Assembly (NCBI GenBank): GCA_035048485.1
Contig: CM068580.1
Coordinates: forward strand, 39,111,585 to 39,175,584
DNA: 64,000 nt
Reading direction: 5' to 3'
Source of the DNA: Pteria penguin
Lineage: Eukaryota > Mollusca > Bivalvia > Pterioida > Pteriidae
This document shows positions 32,680 to 44,094 of the stretch, piece after piece. Position numbers and translations under genes: made by a program. Within the stretch, counting starts at the first letter, position 1; each line of letters opens with the position of its first letter. Under the pieces are notes generated by a model. That model searched no databases. It was given only the letters and a program-made list of their open reading frames with translations, and had not been told where the DNA came from.

Positions 32680-34260
32680 AAGATATTATTTGTAATACAA
32701 TCTAGGATATTCAAACGTCTCTTTAAATCACAAATTTCTTTGCGTCACATATAAAACACATGCTCTTGATGATGTTAATGCTATATATATTTTTTTTAAT
32801 CTGGAGGAAATATATGCTGACAAACCAGCTCATTTTTCTACTTATCAACATCGTAGCAGATGTATGTCAGTGGATGATGACGTAGATGCTAAGAAACGGT
32901 ATAGTTGTTTTGTCAATATAGTTATTATGAGCATTTTCACAAAGAATACATAATTTCAGGGAAATACATTATCATTTGTGAACTGAAAAAGATAATCACA
33001 ATAATCTAATATCCACATTTTAGGTTCAACGTCAAGTACAATTATTATTATATGTATCGCAGTATTAACATTCCCACAGGAATACAAACAATCTCCTTTT
33101 CTTTTTGTTTTCGCTAGTTCATTCCAAAATATGGAGAACTCCCCTTATCAATACCGATAGCCAACATATTAACAGAAAACGTCAAATATTCTTCGATACA
33201 GATGTATTTTTATTGTACTTATGTCGTGGTTTCATTTGTTCAAAAGTGAAACTTTTTCTCCTGAATGAGCTTACATACGAACAAATCAACGTTTATATTC
33301 AGTAATAGCAGACAGACTTCTACATAGTATTTGTCAGCATTTCTCTATCTGAAATTGGTATGATAGAGAACACGAACATGTTAATTTCAAGGCATTAGAA
33401 ATAGTTGTTATATTTATTTATCATCTCTGAGTACGTTTACAGCTTCTTTCTATGAGTACTTCCATTTTAATATTTTAATTTTGTTTTAATGTTTGCAGTT
33501 TCAATGAATTTATTAATAAACAGTAAATCTACAGGTCCCCGAATATGAGATACAAAAAGGAACTTACTACGCCACTATGACAATCAGAACAGAGTATCAT
33601 TTTTCGATTCACGGAAAAATAGAGATGAGACCAAGTAACCGGAAAAAATGAACGGAATGTGAATGTCTCCAAACAGCGCATATCAGAATGTTCTGCCAAT
33701 CATCAACAAACATCTATTGTTCCGGCAAGTTTATAGCTAGTTTCAATGTTTGTGAACTTGTTGCCAAGACAACCAAAACAGTTTCCATCGATAACTCTGT
33801 GGATTTACACATTCCTTTGGCTTAGGTATTGTCTATTGATATTACTGGTATGGGAAAAGAACTTTTTTGTTGAAATATGTTCCCTTGGAAAAGACGAAAG
33901 TAATGTTTTCCTTTTATTTGCCCAATGAGATTACCGTTAATTTCAATCAAAGTTGAGCTTTAATAGTAGCATGGATCAATTTATACCATGACATTTTTCC
34001 CCGAATAAGATCCCATTCAATGCCGCAAAAGGCAGTGAAACACTCGCCTCTCACATTACTTAATTCTTCCTTGACCATGATACAGTAATGCAATGTGACG
34101 TGCCTGGACCCAAACAATGACACCATATTCTATTCGTTTGATAGTAAGTTTGAACCATACTTAAGTGATTCATGGTATATTGATCCGTTGGAGCCAATCG
34201 ATATATGGATAGCACTATACTTTAAGAGGACACATTAATTATAAGAGTAGATATACTAAT
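32680..34260. other. AT-rich stretch without recognised features
   Basis: No gene or repeat match was found. Plus-strand ORFs at 33105-33305 and 33746-33928 have no domain. Confidence 0.45.
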
Positions 34261-34264
34261 AAAC

Positions 34265-34410
34265 ATAAAACATGTATACCTTCTTATTTTGTGCAACAGA
34301 TGCGCATTTCGACAACAGAATATCGACTAACAATGTTTCTTTCATTATGCCCAAGGCCAAAAATGTCCAAACTATTATGTCCAAGGCCAAAATTGTCCAA
34401 ATTATTATGT
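34265..34410 (-). repeat. hammerhead-like repeat, truncated
   Basis: The minus-strand end with GTTGTCGAAATGCGCATCTG is kept; the CTGAAGA side is replaced. Beside it a ~34-bp segment with CCAAGGCCAAAA is tandemly duplicated (34343-34408). Confidence 0.5.
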
Positions 34411-34449
34411 AATAAACTAATGACCAAATTGACATTATTCGGTCTTTGC

Positions 34450-34632
34450 GTTATACTTCCCATTTAGGACGGTATCTGACGTCAAACACTTATGACGTCA
34501 TCAAATTCTATGGAAAATGATTTAAAACTCAGGGAAATAAGGAAATGGGGAGTTCACAAATGACGTTTTCATAGGAAATTGATAACGTCATAATTGTTTT
34601 ACGTCAGATACCGTCTCCAATGGGAAATAACT
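34450..34632. mobile_element. CRE-rich palindromic MITE-like element
   Basis: The ends GTTATACTTCCCATTTAGGA.. and the reverse of ..CCAATGGGAAATAAC pair with few mismatches over more than 30 bp, including ACGGTATCTGACGT on both sides. The next parts (TATGACGTCATCAAATTC / reverse of GATAACGTCATA) also pair, so most of the 183 bp can fold on itself. It has four TGACGT half-sites. No transposase is present. Confidence 0.6.
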
Positions 34633-34639
34633 CTGTGTA

Positions 34640-36680
34640 ACGAAAAGACTCAATAAGAGAAACCAAGAACTTACACATGAGGAAGACATACTTTAATTAT
34701 TTTAAATCATTCAGATTTGAGGAAAATATTTAGTGTCAGTACCGAATTACTTGACTGGGTTATCAAAACAATATAGCATAGACATCATGTTAATGATGCA
34801 TTACGACAAAAACTGTCTCTCCGTTGATTCTCAACCCTAAAATCATGACAGACTGCTTTTAACTCATAAGGTGGGCTTGTATTTCATAATTCGTATATTT
34901 ACCATGCTCCGAGAAATTTATATGTATACGGTAAATTACCTTTCTTTTAATAATGTCTTTGCTCTTGAATTAGTTTTCAATTTTTGGTTGTTTCATTTAT
35001 TTCATTATTATTCTGTTAAGATATTTATTTTACAGAAAGGATATACATGAATATAGCGACTGTTATAAAGATGTGGCAATATATACGTTGTCAGCTGAGG
35101 TATAGCGCACTACCTAGAGACGGTTGCACTTTGTCTGTTAGGAGAAAAGAATTTTGAAAATATTGCAAAACTATTTATTAACCATAAATCAAATAGTTTT
35201 TAGATAAATATAGAAAATATATACGCTTTAATTTGTGCACCTGATGCGCATTTCGACTTTTGCCTCTTCAGGGATGCTCGTGGCCGAATTCTTTAATTCA
35301 AAAGTAATATTTTGCCCTTTATCTGAAATCAATGTTACAAATCCATTATAGGCATTGATAAATTCTGTTTGATAATGACGTTACTAAAATGTACATATAA
35401 ATGTATAATGTTCTATGTTAAAAAGAACTTACCTTTACACTAATGTACTTTTTTTTTAATCATTAAAAAGAGAAAATACATACAATCTAATAGTATCATA
35501 AGAAAGCATGCTCTTAGAGATTATGAGATTAATGTGGTGTTTAATTTATTCTTCAAATATTTCCACAGATTCGGCTTTCATGAACACTGAAAAGACAAGT
35601 TGTGGAAACATGTATATAATGCTAGAAGTTAATACAAATTTATATATTTTGAAAATTTTATTTGAAATATCTGAGAGCGACCGTATTCGAAATTTTGTGA
35701 ACTTGAACAGTGGCGAATTATCAGAGATGGTTTAACTATAGGAACACTGAAATAATTACATAATCGTTCTCACAATATAAAAGATAATAATCCAATGCAG
35801 TGTTGTGTTGTTTTTTATTTTATAATTAAATCACAACCTGTCAATACTGATGAGTGTTATCTGAAAACTGCCTGGGAGCGCCACAGTCTACAGAAATCGG
35901 ATTTATCACATCATGGTTATTGCCAATTTTCACGTTCTTGTAATAACAAGATTTAAGTGAATGACAGCCTTTCAATTACACAGTTACCGCATGAATAGCG
36001 TGGCTTGTTCAACCCTGTACAACTGGGCATTGTACCTTACTGTTATCTACAGGTTGAAGATATTATGACATATACTCAATTGCTATTATCTGAATTTTAT
36101 CTTTTGTCTCACAAGAAACTCTAGAGGTAATGGAAGTACATTTATTTTATGACAGTTTTATGTTTTATATTGACTCTTTTCTTTTAGGAACCTAATTAAT
36201 TTTGTATTTAGAAAAGCATTTTATTAGAAAGCGAGACATATAAATTTTTTGTCATAATTATTTACATACGAATAGAAAGACGGAAGAAATTTAACTCAAC
36301 GTTATGACAAAATCAACATATGGCTCAGCAAAAAGGAAAGTAAAATTAAATAAAACAGATATAGCTTTGTTGAAAAGCAATTTAAATGCCGCGTTAAGAA
36401 AGGAAATTGGCAGGTGCAATTAATTGATATAGTTAACGGGTTTCAGGATTCTCGGATTGCAATAAAACATTTGTGTGTATAAATAAACAAGCCTCTTTGA
36501 TGGAATAAAGTCATAGATATTTTCAATGTAAAGATTAAAAAAATAATGCATGCAAAATACAAAAACACTCTTATGTGTTTCTTTTTTAATTTAACTCTGC
36601 ATTGTTTGCACGTGTACTGTCATTTGTATGTTTTGGTTAAAGAGAAACCTCATAATATATTATGTAGGTTCGTTTACATA
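34640..36680. other. AT-rich stretch with two decayed hammerhead-like repeats
   Basis: 35220-35300 (minus) keeps TGCACCTGATGCGCATTTCG and CTCTTCAG. 35550-35640 (plus) keeps TTCGGC..CACTGAAAAGACAAGTTGTGG. Both are mutated in the core. No gene is visible. Confidence 0.5.
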
Positions 36681-36687
36681 CATCCAT

Positions 36688-36730
36688 ACACACACGCACA
36701 CACACACGCACACACCCACACACACATACT
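36688..36730. repeat. (CA)n microsatellite
   Basis: CA units with CACGC and CCCAC variants. Confidence 0.9.
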
Positions 36731-36929
36731 GTCTATCTCTCTCAATCAATTTATTACATCTAACACATCACATCTAACACACTGCATATGTGGGGAATAA
36801 CAAATATCATATTTTAACAACTATACGCTTACATAAGTTATGACAATAGGTATGAAACCCATCCCTGTCAGCAAGATGAAATTCATTCAGAATCTGGAGC
36901 AAGACAGTCAACAAGAACTGGGACTTTGA

Positions 36930-36930
<1 letters not shown>

Positions 36931-37016
<86 letters not shown>

Positions 37017-37018
37017 TA
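36931..37018. repeat. (ATT)n microsatellite
   Basis: About 29 perfect ATT units. Confidence 0.95.
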
Positions 37019-37199
37019 TTGTGAACTAATCCTAGATAAGCATCATAAAAATTTAGAGGAAATTAAATATGACTTCAATATTTTTTCTGAAGAAATTGTT
37101 ATAGCTAAAGGTAATACAAAGACAAAGCTTCGGATATAATTTCGCGTTGTTGAAAGGCAGCCTTTGTTAAGGCAGCAGGTGACTTATTTCATCATTATT

Positions 37200-38420
37200 T
37201 CTTAAGATGATAAGGACCAAAGAAAGTTTGAACGCACTAGAACAAACTGAACTTGCAAAACAATTCTTTCTTTTGAGAATACTGGCAGCTCAAAGTAAAA
37301 TTAAAGAATACCTATACAAATTAGATATTCCTAATGATGATCACCGTTCAATAATTCATATAAATCTAAGGCACATCATATACGTCTAACACGTCTTTTG
37401 CTCAGGAAAGAAGAAGCTAATCTTGAAGCACAAAAAGTGACATTTAAACATTTAGAGTGGGAACCTGCTTTTAATCAAAGATGAAACAAGTAAAAGCAAG
37501 AAGAAACCATGAAATGATGACAAAGATGTTTCTATTTTTAAAAAGTGATAAAAGTTTAGAAGATCATCAAAGTGTATATGTTCCTAGACTTAGTAGTGAT
37601 AAAAAACTCTCATAATTATAATAAATATTATTAACCATTTACCGTCAATCACAAATGGGAATCTAGAGGCTAACACATATCAAGAAACTCAAATGCCTGC
37701 AGTGCCACATAGTTCATTACATAGGGGTCCATGATTGCTTGTGTTTTATATATTTATTGTCATATTGTTTGGATATTTTAATTACACAGCACTTAGTTAA
37801 GAAAGATTTTGAAATGGCATGGCTCTCAAACTATGATGATGACCCTATGATGCTTTATGAAAATAAGTTTTCTAAACATTATGCAAGAAATCGATGCATT
37901 ACCAACTGAAATACTGGAACTGTTGTGTCAAATTGTGTTAAAAACTTCCCGAATCAATTAACAAGTCAAAACTATTAAATGATATATCTCTAGTGATCCT
38001 ACATTGGCCATAATTTGAATATGGGAAATATTTGAAAAAAGAAGATTTGGTTCACCCGAATTGATAGAAAATCATCTAAGAAAGAAGATAAAGGATTTTC
38101 CTGACATTTCCGTGGAAAATTATCATTTGCTGCATAATCTCTTAAACTTAGCTTCCGAGAATGCATCGATTAAGATTCAATCACAGTTTACTTCTGTCTT
38201 TGCATATTTTTGACTCTAAACGGGTGTTAAGGAGCTGGTAGAGAAATTATCTTGGAACCTGAATGAAAGATGGTCTAAGCAAGCCACCAAGTATAAAATA
38301 CAGCATGAGGGTTCTTTGGGGGGGGGGGGGGGTTCGTTCTTTGTTAAATTCCTCGCCGAAACTACCGACATGAAAAATGATCCAACGTTTCAATACGAGA
38401 AAAAGAGTACACAACGTAAT
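37200..38420 (+). pseudogene. BEL/Pao gag relic
   Basis: Starts as an open reading (37207-37389) with ALEQTELAKQFFLLRI, then breaks. Near 38060 it reads LIENHLRKKIKDFPDISVEN and near 38230 VKELVEKLSWNLNERW, the conserved BEL gag segment. It ends with SFFVKFLAETTDMKNDPTFQ (38338-38396) after a frame change at a 15-base poly-G run (38318-38332). Known role of the family: capsid protein of the retrotransposon particle. Non-functional here. Confidence 0.72.
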
Positions 38421-38439
38421 CGTTAATAAAAAGCACTAA

Positions 38440-38935
38440 CGCTAACAACAGAATACAGAGTATAAACACGCACTAACAACAGAATACAGAGTATAAACAC
38501 GCACTAACGACAGAATACAGAGTATAAACACGCACAAACGATAGAATACAGAGTATAAACACGCACTAACGACAGAATACAGAGTATAAACACGCACTAA
38601 CGACAGAATACAGAGTATAAACACGCACTAACGACAGAATATAGAGTATAAACACGCACTAACGACAGAATACAGAGTATAAACACGCACTAACGACAGA
38701 ATACAGAGTATAGACACGCACTAACGACAGAATACAGAGTATAAACACGCACTAACGACAGAATACAGAGTATAAACACGCACTAACGACAGAATACAGA
38801 GTATAGACACGCACTAACGACAGAATACAGAGTATAAACACGCACTAACGACAGAATACAGAGTATAAACACGCACTAACGACAGAATACAGAGTATAAA
38901 CACGCACTAACAGCAGAATACAGAGTATAAACACT
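38440..38935. repeat. 31-bp minisatellite, ~16 copies
   Basis: The unit is AACACGCACTAACGACAGAA followed by TACAGAGTATA; starts of GAATACAGAG are 31 bp apart (38451, 38482, 38513 and so on). Copies differ by single bases (AACAAC, AACGAT, TAGACACG). It lies exactly between the gag end and the zinc knuckle of the BEL/Pao relic. The minus-strand ORF at 38442-38624 is a product of the array, since 31 is not a multiple of 3 and 93 bp bring the frame back. Confidence 0.95.
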
Positions 38936-38984
38936 GTCAGAAAACTGATACTGTCTTAACACAGGACTCCACACATTTACAAAA

Positions 38985-39200
38985 TTCTACTCTACATAAA
39001 AATGGAAGGCATATCTTAAATGAATGTTACCCTTTTCGACAAAAGTCAATTACTGAACGAAAGAAACTAATCCTGAACAAAAGCATATGATTCAAATATT
39101 GTAGTGGAAAAAGCATAGGATAATAGCCGTAAAGCAGACGTTACATGCAGTGTTTGTCATGATAAATAGAGCCCTAATGCCTTACTTGACGTTGTACGTT
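38985..39200 (+). pseudogene. BEL/Pao zinc-knuckle region relic
   Basis: HILNECYPFRQKSITERKKL (39014-39073) and a following CSGKS..VTCSVCHD reading match the cysteine-rich region between gag and protease of BEL/Pao elements. The reading changes frame near 39090 and 39150. Confidence 0.6.
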
Positions 39201-39439
39201 CTAAGGAGAGAGATTACGGTAATATGAATTCGGGTGCGAAACATCACGAAGGGGAGACAACCCTTAAAACTATATTGCATACACAATTACCTAATATTAA
39301 TAGTATGTCATACGCCTAAAAAGTCTCTGTTCGTATTTTTGTGAATCTGATCCAGACAAGATAATGTTGTCTTATGGAACAAAAGACGACACAAGTAATC
39401 AAATCCTGGCTGTGTCATCCGTACTTGATTATTTTGATG

Positions 39440-40310
39440 TGCGAAGTGCAAACGTGTGTTATATCGGTATCTACAGTCGGAAACCCGGTTCAGTTCGTGT
39501 TGTGTTTGATTCATCCGCTCAGTTTCAAGGACCTCACTTAATGAAGTTTTCCTCAAAGGGCCTGATCTTGCTAACAGCCTGCAAGGTATCTTGATTAAAT
39601 TTCGAAAAGAGAAGTATGCAGTGATAGTTGATGTGGAACAAATGTTCCACAATTTTCGTGATACAGGACCACAGATAATACATTAATCTATTGTGGCATT
39701 CTGAAAATGACCCTGATAATCTGTTGACTGAATTTCAAATGATTGTCCATGTATTCGGAAACAAGACTTCACCAGCCGTAAACAACTATGGCATGCGCTA
39801 ATCTGTCTCATCCGCAGACCAGGATGTACAAGAATATGTACGTCCCAGTTTTGATGTTGACGACGGACTAATGAGATTTTCAAATATTGAGAAACTGTAG
39901 ACTCAACAAGTTTATATGAATGAGGGTGTTTGTGACTTCATAAATAGCGTCAAATTGTACTGAAGTTCTTTCTCAATTTCCGATTGAGGATCTTGCTAAT
40001 AATCTTAAAAATTTTGACTTTGTATTTGATAATACACCACATCAAAGACGTCTTGAGGCTGTTTGGAGTATTATAACAGATACCTTTGTGTTTCGGGTAA
40101 GCCTAAATACTAAATCACACACAAGGAGAGGTGTCTTATCCGTTTTAAATAGCCTTTTTTATTCGATAGGCTTCACTGCCCCAGTCACGCTAGAGGGAAT
40201 CTTCTTCTCGGAGAGGCTTCATCAACCAAAAGTAATTTGGGACGAGACACTTCTGGACGAAATTAGACAATATTTAAAAGGATGAACCTTCTGCCTATTG
40301 CACAACTTTA
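39440..40310 (+). pseudogene. BEL/Pao reverse transcriptase relic
   Basis: RVVFDSSAQFQG (39496-39531) opens the RT, followed by a frame change and VDVEQMFHNFR (about 39630-39662). The catalytic YVDD position reads DVDD followed by GL (39853-39864): both aspartates are kept, the tyrosine is not. Next come RRLEAVWSI and TRRGVLSVLNSLFYSIGFTA (near 40120-40180), a BEL/Pao signature between RT and RNase H. Several stops occur between these blocks. The minus-strand ORFs at 39308-39883 are shadows. Confidence 0.75.
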
Positions 40311-40319
40311 CCATTCGTC

Positions 40320-40800
40320 ACATATTGAAGTTCACATGTTTTCAGATGCTTCTAGAGAAAGTGTTTCGGCAGTTGCCATAATTAATGGGGGGGGGGGGGG
40401 GGTTGGTTGGTGATTCAGTTGACGTAGGACTCCTGTTTGGAAAAGCAAAACTGGCTCCAACTCATCGACACACTATTCCCAGACTTGAGTTGTGTTGGAT
40501 ATAGAGTTGGCTAAATAGTGCGGAAACATCTCAATTTGGACAGGAATGCTTTCATATTCTACACTGATCGCCGCATAGTCCTAAGCTACATATCAAATGA
40601 CTCTAAACGTTTTAATGTATATGTTGCAAATAGGGTAAGCAGGAGTCGTTCATTCTCCGGATCCGAGTTCTGGAATCATCTTGCGTCTGAACAAAATCCA
40701 GCTGATGTTGCCACACGTAGTTGCAGTGCCAGAGACTTACCATCCAGCATGTGTATAAGTGGACCTACCTTTCTCAGGGATGATACATCGTTCTTGCATA
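40320..40800 (+). pseudogene. BEL/Pao RNase H relic
   Basis: EVHMFSDAS (first catalytic aspartate, FSDAS at 40341-40355), then a 16-base poly-G run (40387-40402) that breaks the frame. IPRLEL is at 40475-40492. From 40518 the open reading carries the RNase H C-terminal half with FYTDRRIVLSYISNDSKRF and SEQNPADVATRSCSARDLPS. Confidence 0.75.
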
Positions 40801-40899
40801 TATATCTAATAGATCCTGAAGAAGATCAAGAACTGCAGAAGAACACTACGTGTGTAAAATATGCAGTTGTGCAACGAAAACTTGGATGTAAAAGCTTTA

Positions 40900-41560
40900 A
40901 AAAGTATTCAACATGGTTTTATGTCGTAAGAGAAATGACTCTTGCTAGATGTCTGCTATGCAGAAAATTCAAGAATGTCTTGCACAAAATTGTTCATCTT
41001 TGATATTCAATTCGCCATATGCACGTCATTTTGGGGAGCCTGGGACCGCATGAGTGGCTCTTGTAGACGTATTTAATGCTATACTCCTTCAGGACAGATC
41101 GTAGGATCTTACTTATGAACATTATCTGCCTTCACGGCTGAAGTGTGTGCGATCATGAATGGTAGACCATTATCACCTGTGTTATCTGAACCTGAGTCAC
41201 CGTCTTATCTATCGCTATCTCAGATATTGACTCACAAAAAATTTGATTTACTGGAAACCTAGAAACTTCAGGCTTTGAACGTAAAAATACTATGAAAAAT
41301 CAATGGAAATTGGTTCAAACGATTTCAGGCGTCGTTGGCAAGTGGTATATTGTACCATTTGCAAGTTAATCGTAAGTGACAACAACCTGGAGACACATTC
41401 AAGGAACGTGATGTAGTGTTTGTATTGATAACTGTCATAGAAAGCATTGGTATCGTGGAGGAAGTGTATCCCAGTAAAGACTCATTCGTCCGAAAAGTCA
41501 AAGTCTCTTTGACACAAAAATCGTGTGTCGTATATTAGACCTATTACAGAGCTTGTACGG
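40900..41560 (+). pseudogene. BEL/Pao integrase and C-terminal region relic
   Basis: NSPYARHFG and related readings near 41010-41035 mark the integrase core end. ERKNTMKNQWKLVQ (41278-41320) and RPITELVRLLV (41538-41570) mark the DUF5641-like C-terminus found in BEL/Pao polyproteins. The DDE residues cannot all be placed because of deletions. Confidence 0.68.
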
Positions 41561-41574
41561 TTGTTGGTGTTTGA

Positions 41575-42480
41575 CTGACATGGTTCAGTATACAATAGTT
41601 TGAGTTTATGACTTATACATGTTTGTCTGTGAAAGACACTTTAATTATTCCTTAACTATTAGTTAAGTTGCCTAAACCGTGACATTAACTGATAATTTCA
41701 GCACCAATTACTTTAAGTATAATTTTGTAATCTTTTAACAAGGGATATTATTTTTGATTTTTCCACATTATTATGTCTGATTATTACAATAATACATATT
41801 TCATTATTCTTTTGAAGAAAATATTGTAAATTAGAAGTTTGATGTTAAAATTGGCCATTTGAGGCAATTTCTTAAGAAATTCGAAGAGGAATGTGATATA
41901 TCCGAAATTGTTAATTCGGTTTCTGCTTTGAATTTTATAATAGTCGAATAAAGGTTTCTGTTTGTTTCCTGTTGAAGTAGCTGATTTTGCAATGATTGAT
42001 GTTTGCTTTGTTAGAAAATTGCAATATATTCAATGTACCAAAAAGTAAGTCTTTCATTTGATATATCATGATTATGCCTTTTTATGTTTCATTGTTAGTG
42101 ATGCATTTGTTTCAGGTGGAATTTTCGATGTTTTGGATAAAAGGTCAAAGAACTTCGTTTATTGTTTTGTATAAATTTAACTGATAAACTCATGTTAACT
42201 TTGCCTTCGTAACTATAATAGCTTTACTAATTTAGGACAAGTTTTGTCATATATAATGGTACATATCATTATTGCCCACAGTAATTAATTTTCATTGTTT
42301 AAAGCAACTTGATACTTTTTTAAAATACGAAATTTCATTTCCAACATTGGTCATGATTTTATATAATTGTTTATACTATCAAACAGTTTTTCCTTATTCC
42401 AATTGACTTCTCATGTTATTTCAGTCTTTTACCCACACTGAAAGTGCTAAAATAAATAAAGCTTGGATCAATCTAGAAGA
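41575..42480. other. AT-rich stretch, possible LTR zone
   Basis: No gene is visible. The right LTR of the BEL/Pao relic would be expected here, but no matching left copy was recognised by eye. Confidence 0.35.
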
Positions 42481-42489
42481 ATTGTTGTC

Positions 42490-42615
42490 TTGGAACATCC
42501 GACAGAAGGGTTAACCATATCTAGAAGTCCAAGGAATAAAAGAACAATATCGTGTATAATGTCATATCCAGATAAATGCAAACCCCACTTTAATTCAGGT
42601 GAGGTTAGGTATTTA
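42490..42615 (-). repeat. PLE 3' tail fragment, family A
   Basis: The minus strand matches 10560-10700: GGGGTTTGCATTTATCTG, then ATGACATTATACACGATATT. Together with 43945-44085 (plus) it makes an inverted pair around 1.3 kb. Confidence 0.6.
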
Positions 42616-42619
42616 AAAA

Positions 42620-43860
42620 ATTCTGCTTCTGATACATAATTATACTCATATATTTATTTACTTTTTATATCAGTCACACCACTCTTTTTAGTTTAAGAAT
42701 GCATTCCGTTTATTCACAAATTTTCGGCCCCTTTGGCTTTATCTAGCAGTCATCCTTTTACAATTGTTTTGGGGTTTTCTCTTCTTTTTTAACTTATGTT
42801 AACATTTTCAAGTAACCGCCTCTTTAATAACTGAACGTCATTTTTGTAAATTTCTTGAGTAGTTGTCTAAAAATAATACTGTTATGCCCTTTAATGGTGT
42901 TTAATATATTTATATTTAATTGTTGATGAAAAATCTCTATTTAAATCACCTCTGTAACATCATGATAATACATTAAGAGTAAGATGAATTCTCTACGGTG
43001 TTAATTATAGTCTCTGATCTTTTACATAACAGAACTCTATATTATGTATTCCAAGTAATTAGGAATTGAAAATCGTTGCTAAATGCGGCAATTTATTTTG
43101 ATTTTTCTAAAATAAGCAAATAAACCTACACATATTTTAGGATTAAATATTGTTTAATAAATATCTCGATAAAAATGATTTGAAAAATTAGCAGAAAGAA
43201 AAAAATTGAAGTACCTATTTAAATGCTTTGAATTCACAAATGAAAGTAATATTTTAACGTAGCTACCAATATTCTGTAGTATGTGTCTACATACAAACCA
43301 GTCATAACTTGGTCTCTAGATACAGCACATAAACCTGTGATAGTCCTTGGAGTTTTCTGAGCTTCTCATTTCACTATATGATGATACCAAATTTCTCTCA
43401 TATCACCTTCAAATGCGCCATAGAATGTAATAAAGATATCTCTGTCAGCCAGAATTCTCATGAGAATTGTTGTATGTTACGTTTGTCCGTTTTGAATGAT
43501 TTATTTTTCTCCTGATCGATCCCATGTCATTAAGTGACTTGTAAGGTGACTTTAAAATGAAAGAAACTCAGGGTTTCAACGATATATATATATATATAGT
43601 TCGGACTTTTACTTGTAAAAAGTTCATATAATCACGAAATGATTTGTGTGATGATACAAACTAAAAGTAAGAAAATGATAAATTGAAGGAAAATGTTTAA
43701 ACGTGGAAGGTATACCTGCTTTTATGGGAATGAAATGCATAACTCATAGCAATTTTGTTCTGAAATATGCCTAAAATAATAATGATAAAAAGAAGATGAT
43801 TTGAATATCATTTTCTATTTGTGGTCCAGGAAACCGGTTAAAACTAAGTGAGGACTGTCA
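42620..43860. other. AT-rich stretch without recognised features
   Basis: A short (TA)n tract lies at 43582-43598; no gene is visible. Confidence 0.45.
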
Positions 43861-43869
43861 CTTCGATTG

Positions 43870-44090
43870 ACCCTCTGCACGTCTGTGGCGACTTTTGTCA
43901 TACAGCTAAAATCAGATGTCTTATTGGGCTTTTTTCATCCGAGCACATGGTCTCACCTAAATTTAATTGGGGTTGGCATTTGTCGTAATATGACATTGTA
44001 CACGATATTGTCCTTTTATTCTATGGAATTCCAGATGTGATCAATTCTCGGTACTTCTTCGTTGTTTACTTCTGTAACGGTATGTGCAAA
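43870..44090 (+). repeat. family B end plus PLE tail fragment
   Basis: GGCGACTTTTGTCATACAGC (family-B-type end), then GGTCTCACCTAAATTTAATT, ACGATATTGTCCTTTTATTC and CGGTACTTCTTCGTTG (family A tail). Confidence 0.55.
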
Positions 44091-44094
44091 GCGA

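Larger units (their letters stand above)
37200..41560 (+). mobile_element. decayed BEL/Pao LTR retrotransposon
   Basis: All main parts of a BEL/Pao polyprotein are readable in order on the plus strand: gag (37200-38420), zinc knuckle (38985-39190), reverse transcriptase (39440-40300), RNase H (40320-40780), integrase (40900-41270) and the C-terminal DUF5641-like region (41280-41560). Many frameshifts and stops are present, a protease is not recognised, and a minisatellite interrupts it. LTRs were not identified by eye. The family call rests on the gag, IPRLEL and VDDGL motifs, which are typical of BEL/Pao. Confidence 0.82.

Noticed and set aside
38440..38935. CRISPR-like array
   Set aside because: The 31-bp units are contiguous without spacers and the context is eukaryotic; it is a minisatellite.
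39308..39652. 114-codon minus-strand ORF
   Set aside because: Antisense to the BEL/Pao reverse transcriptase relic.
41575..42480. right LTR of the BEL/Pao relic
   Set aside because: Expected here, but no matching copy upstream of 37200 was seen by eye; needs a self-alignment.
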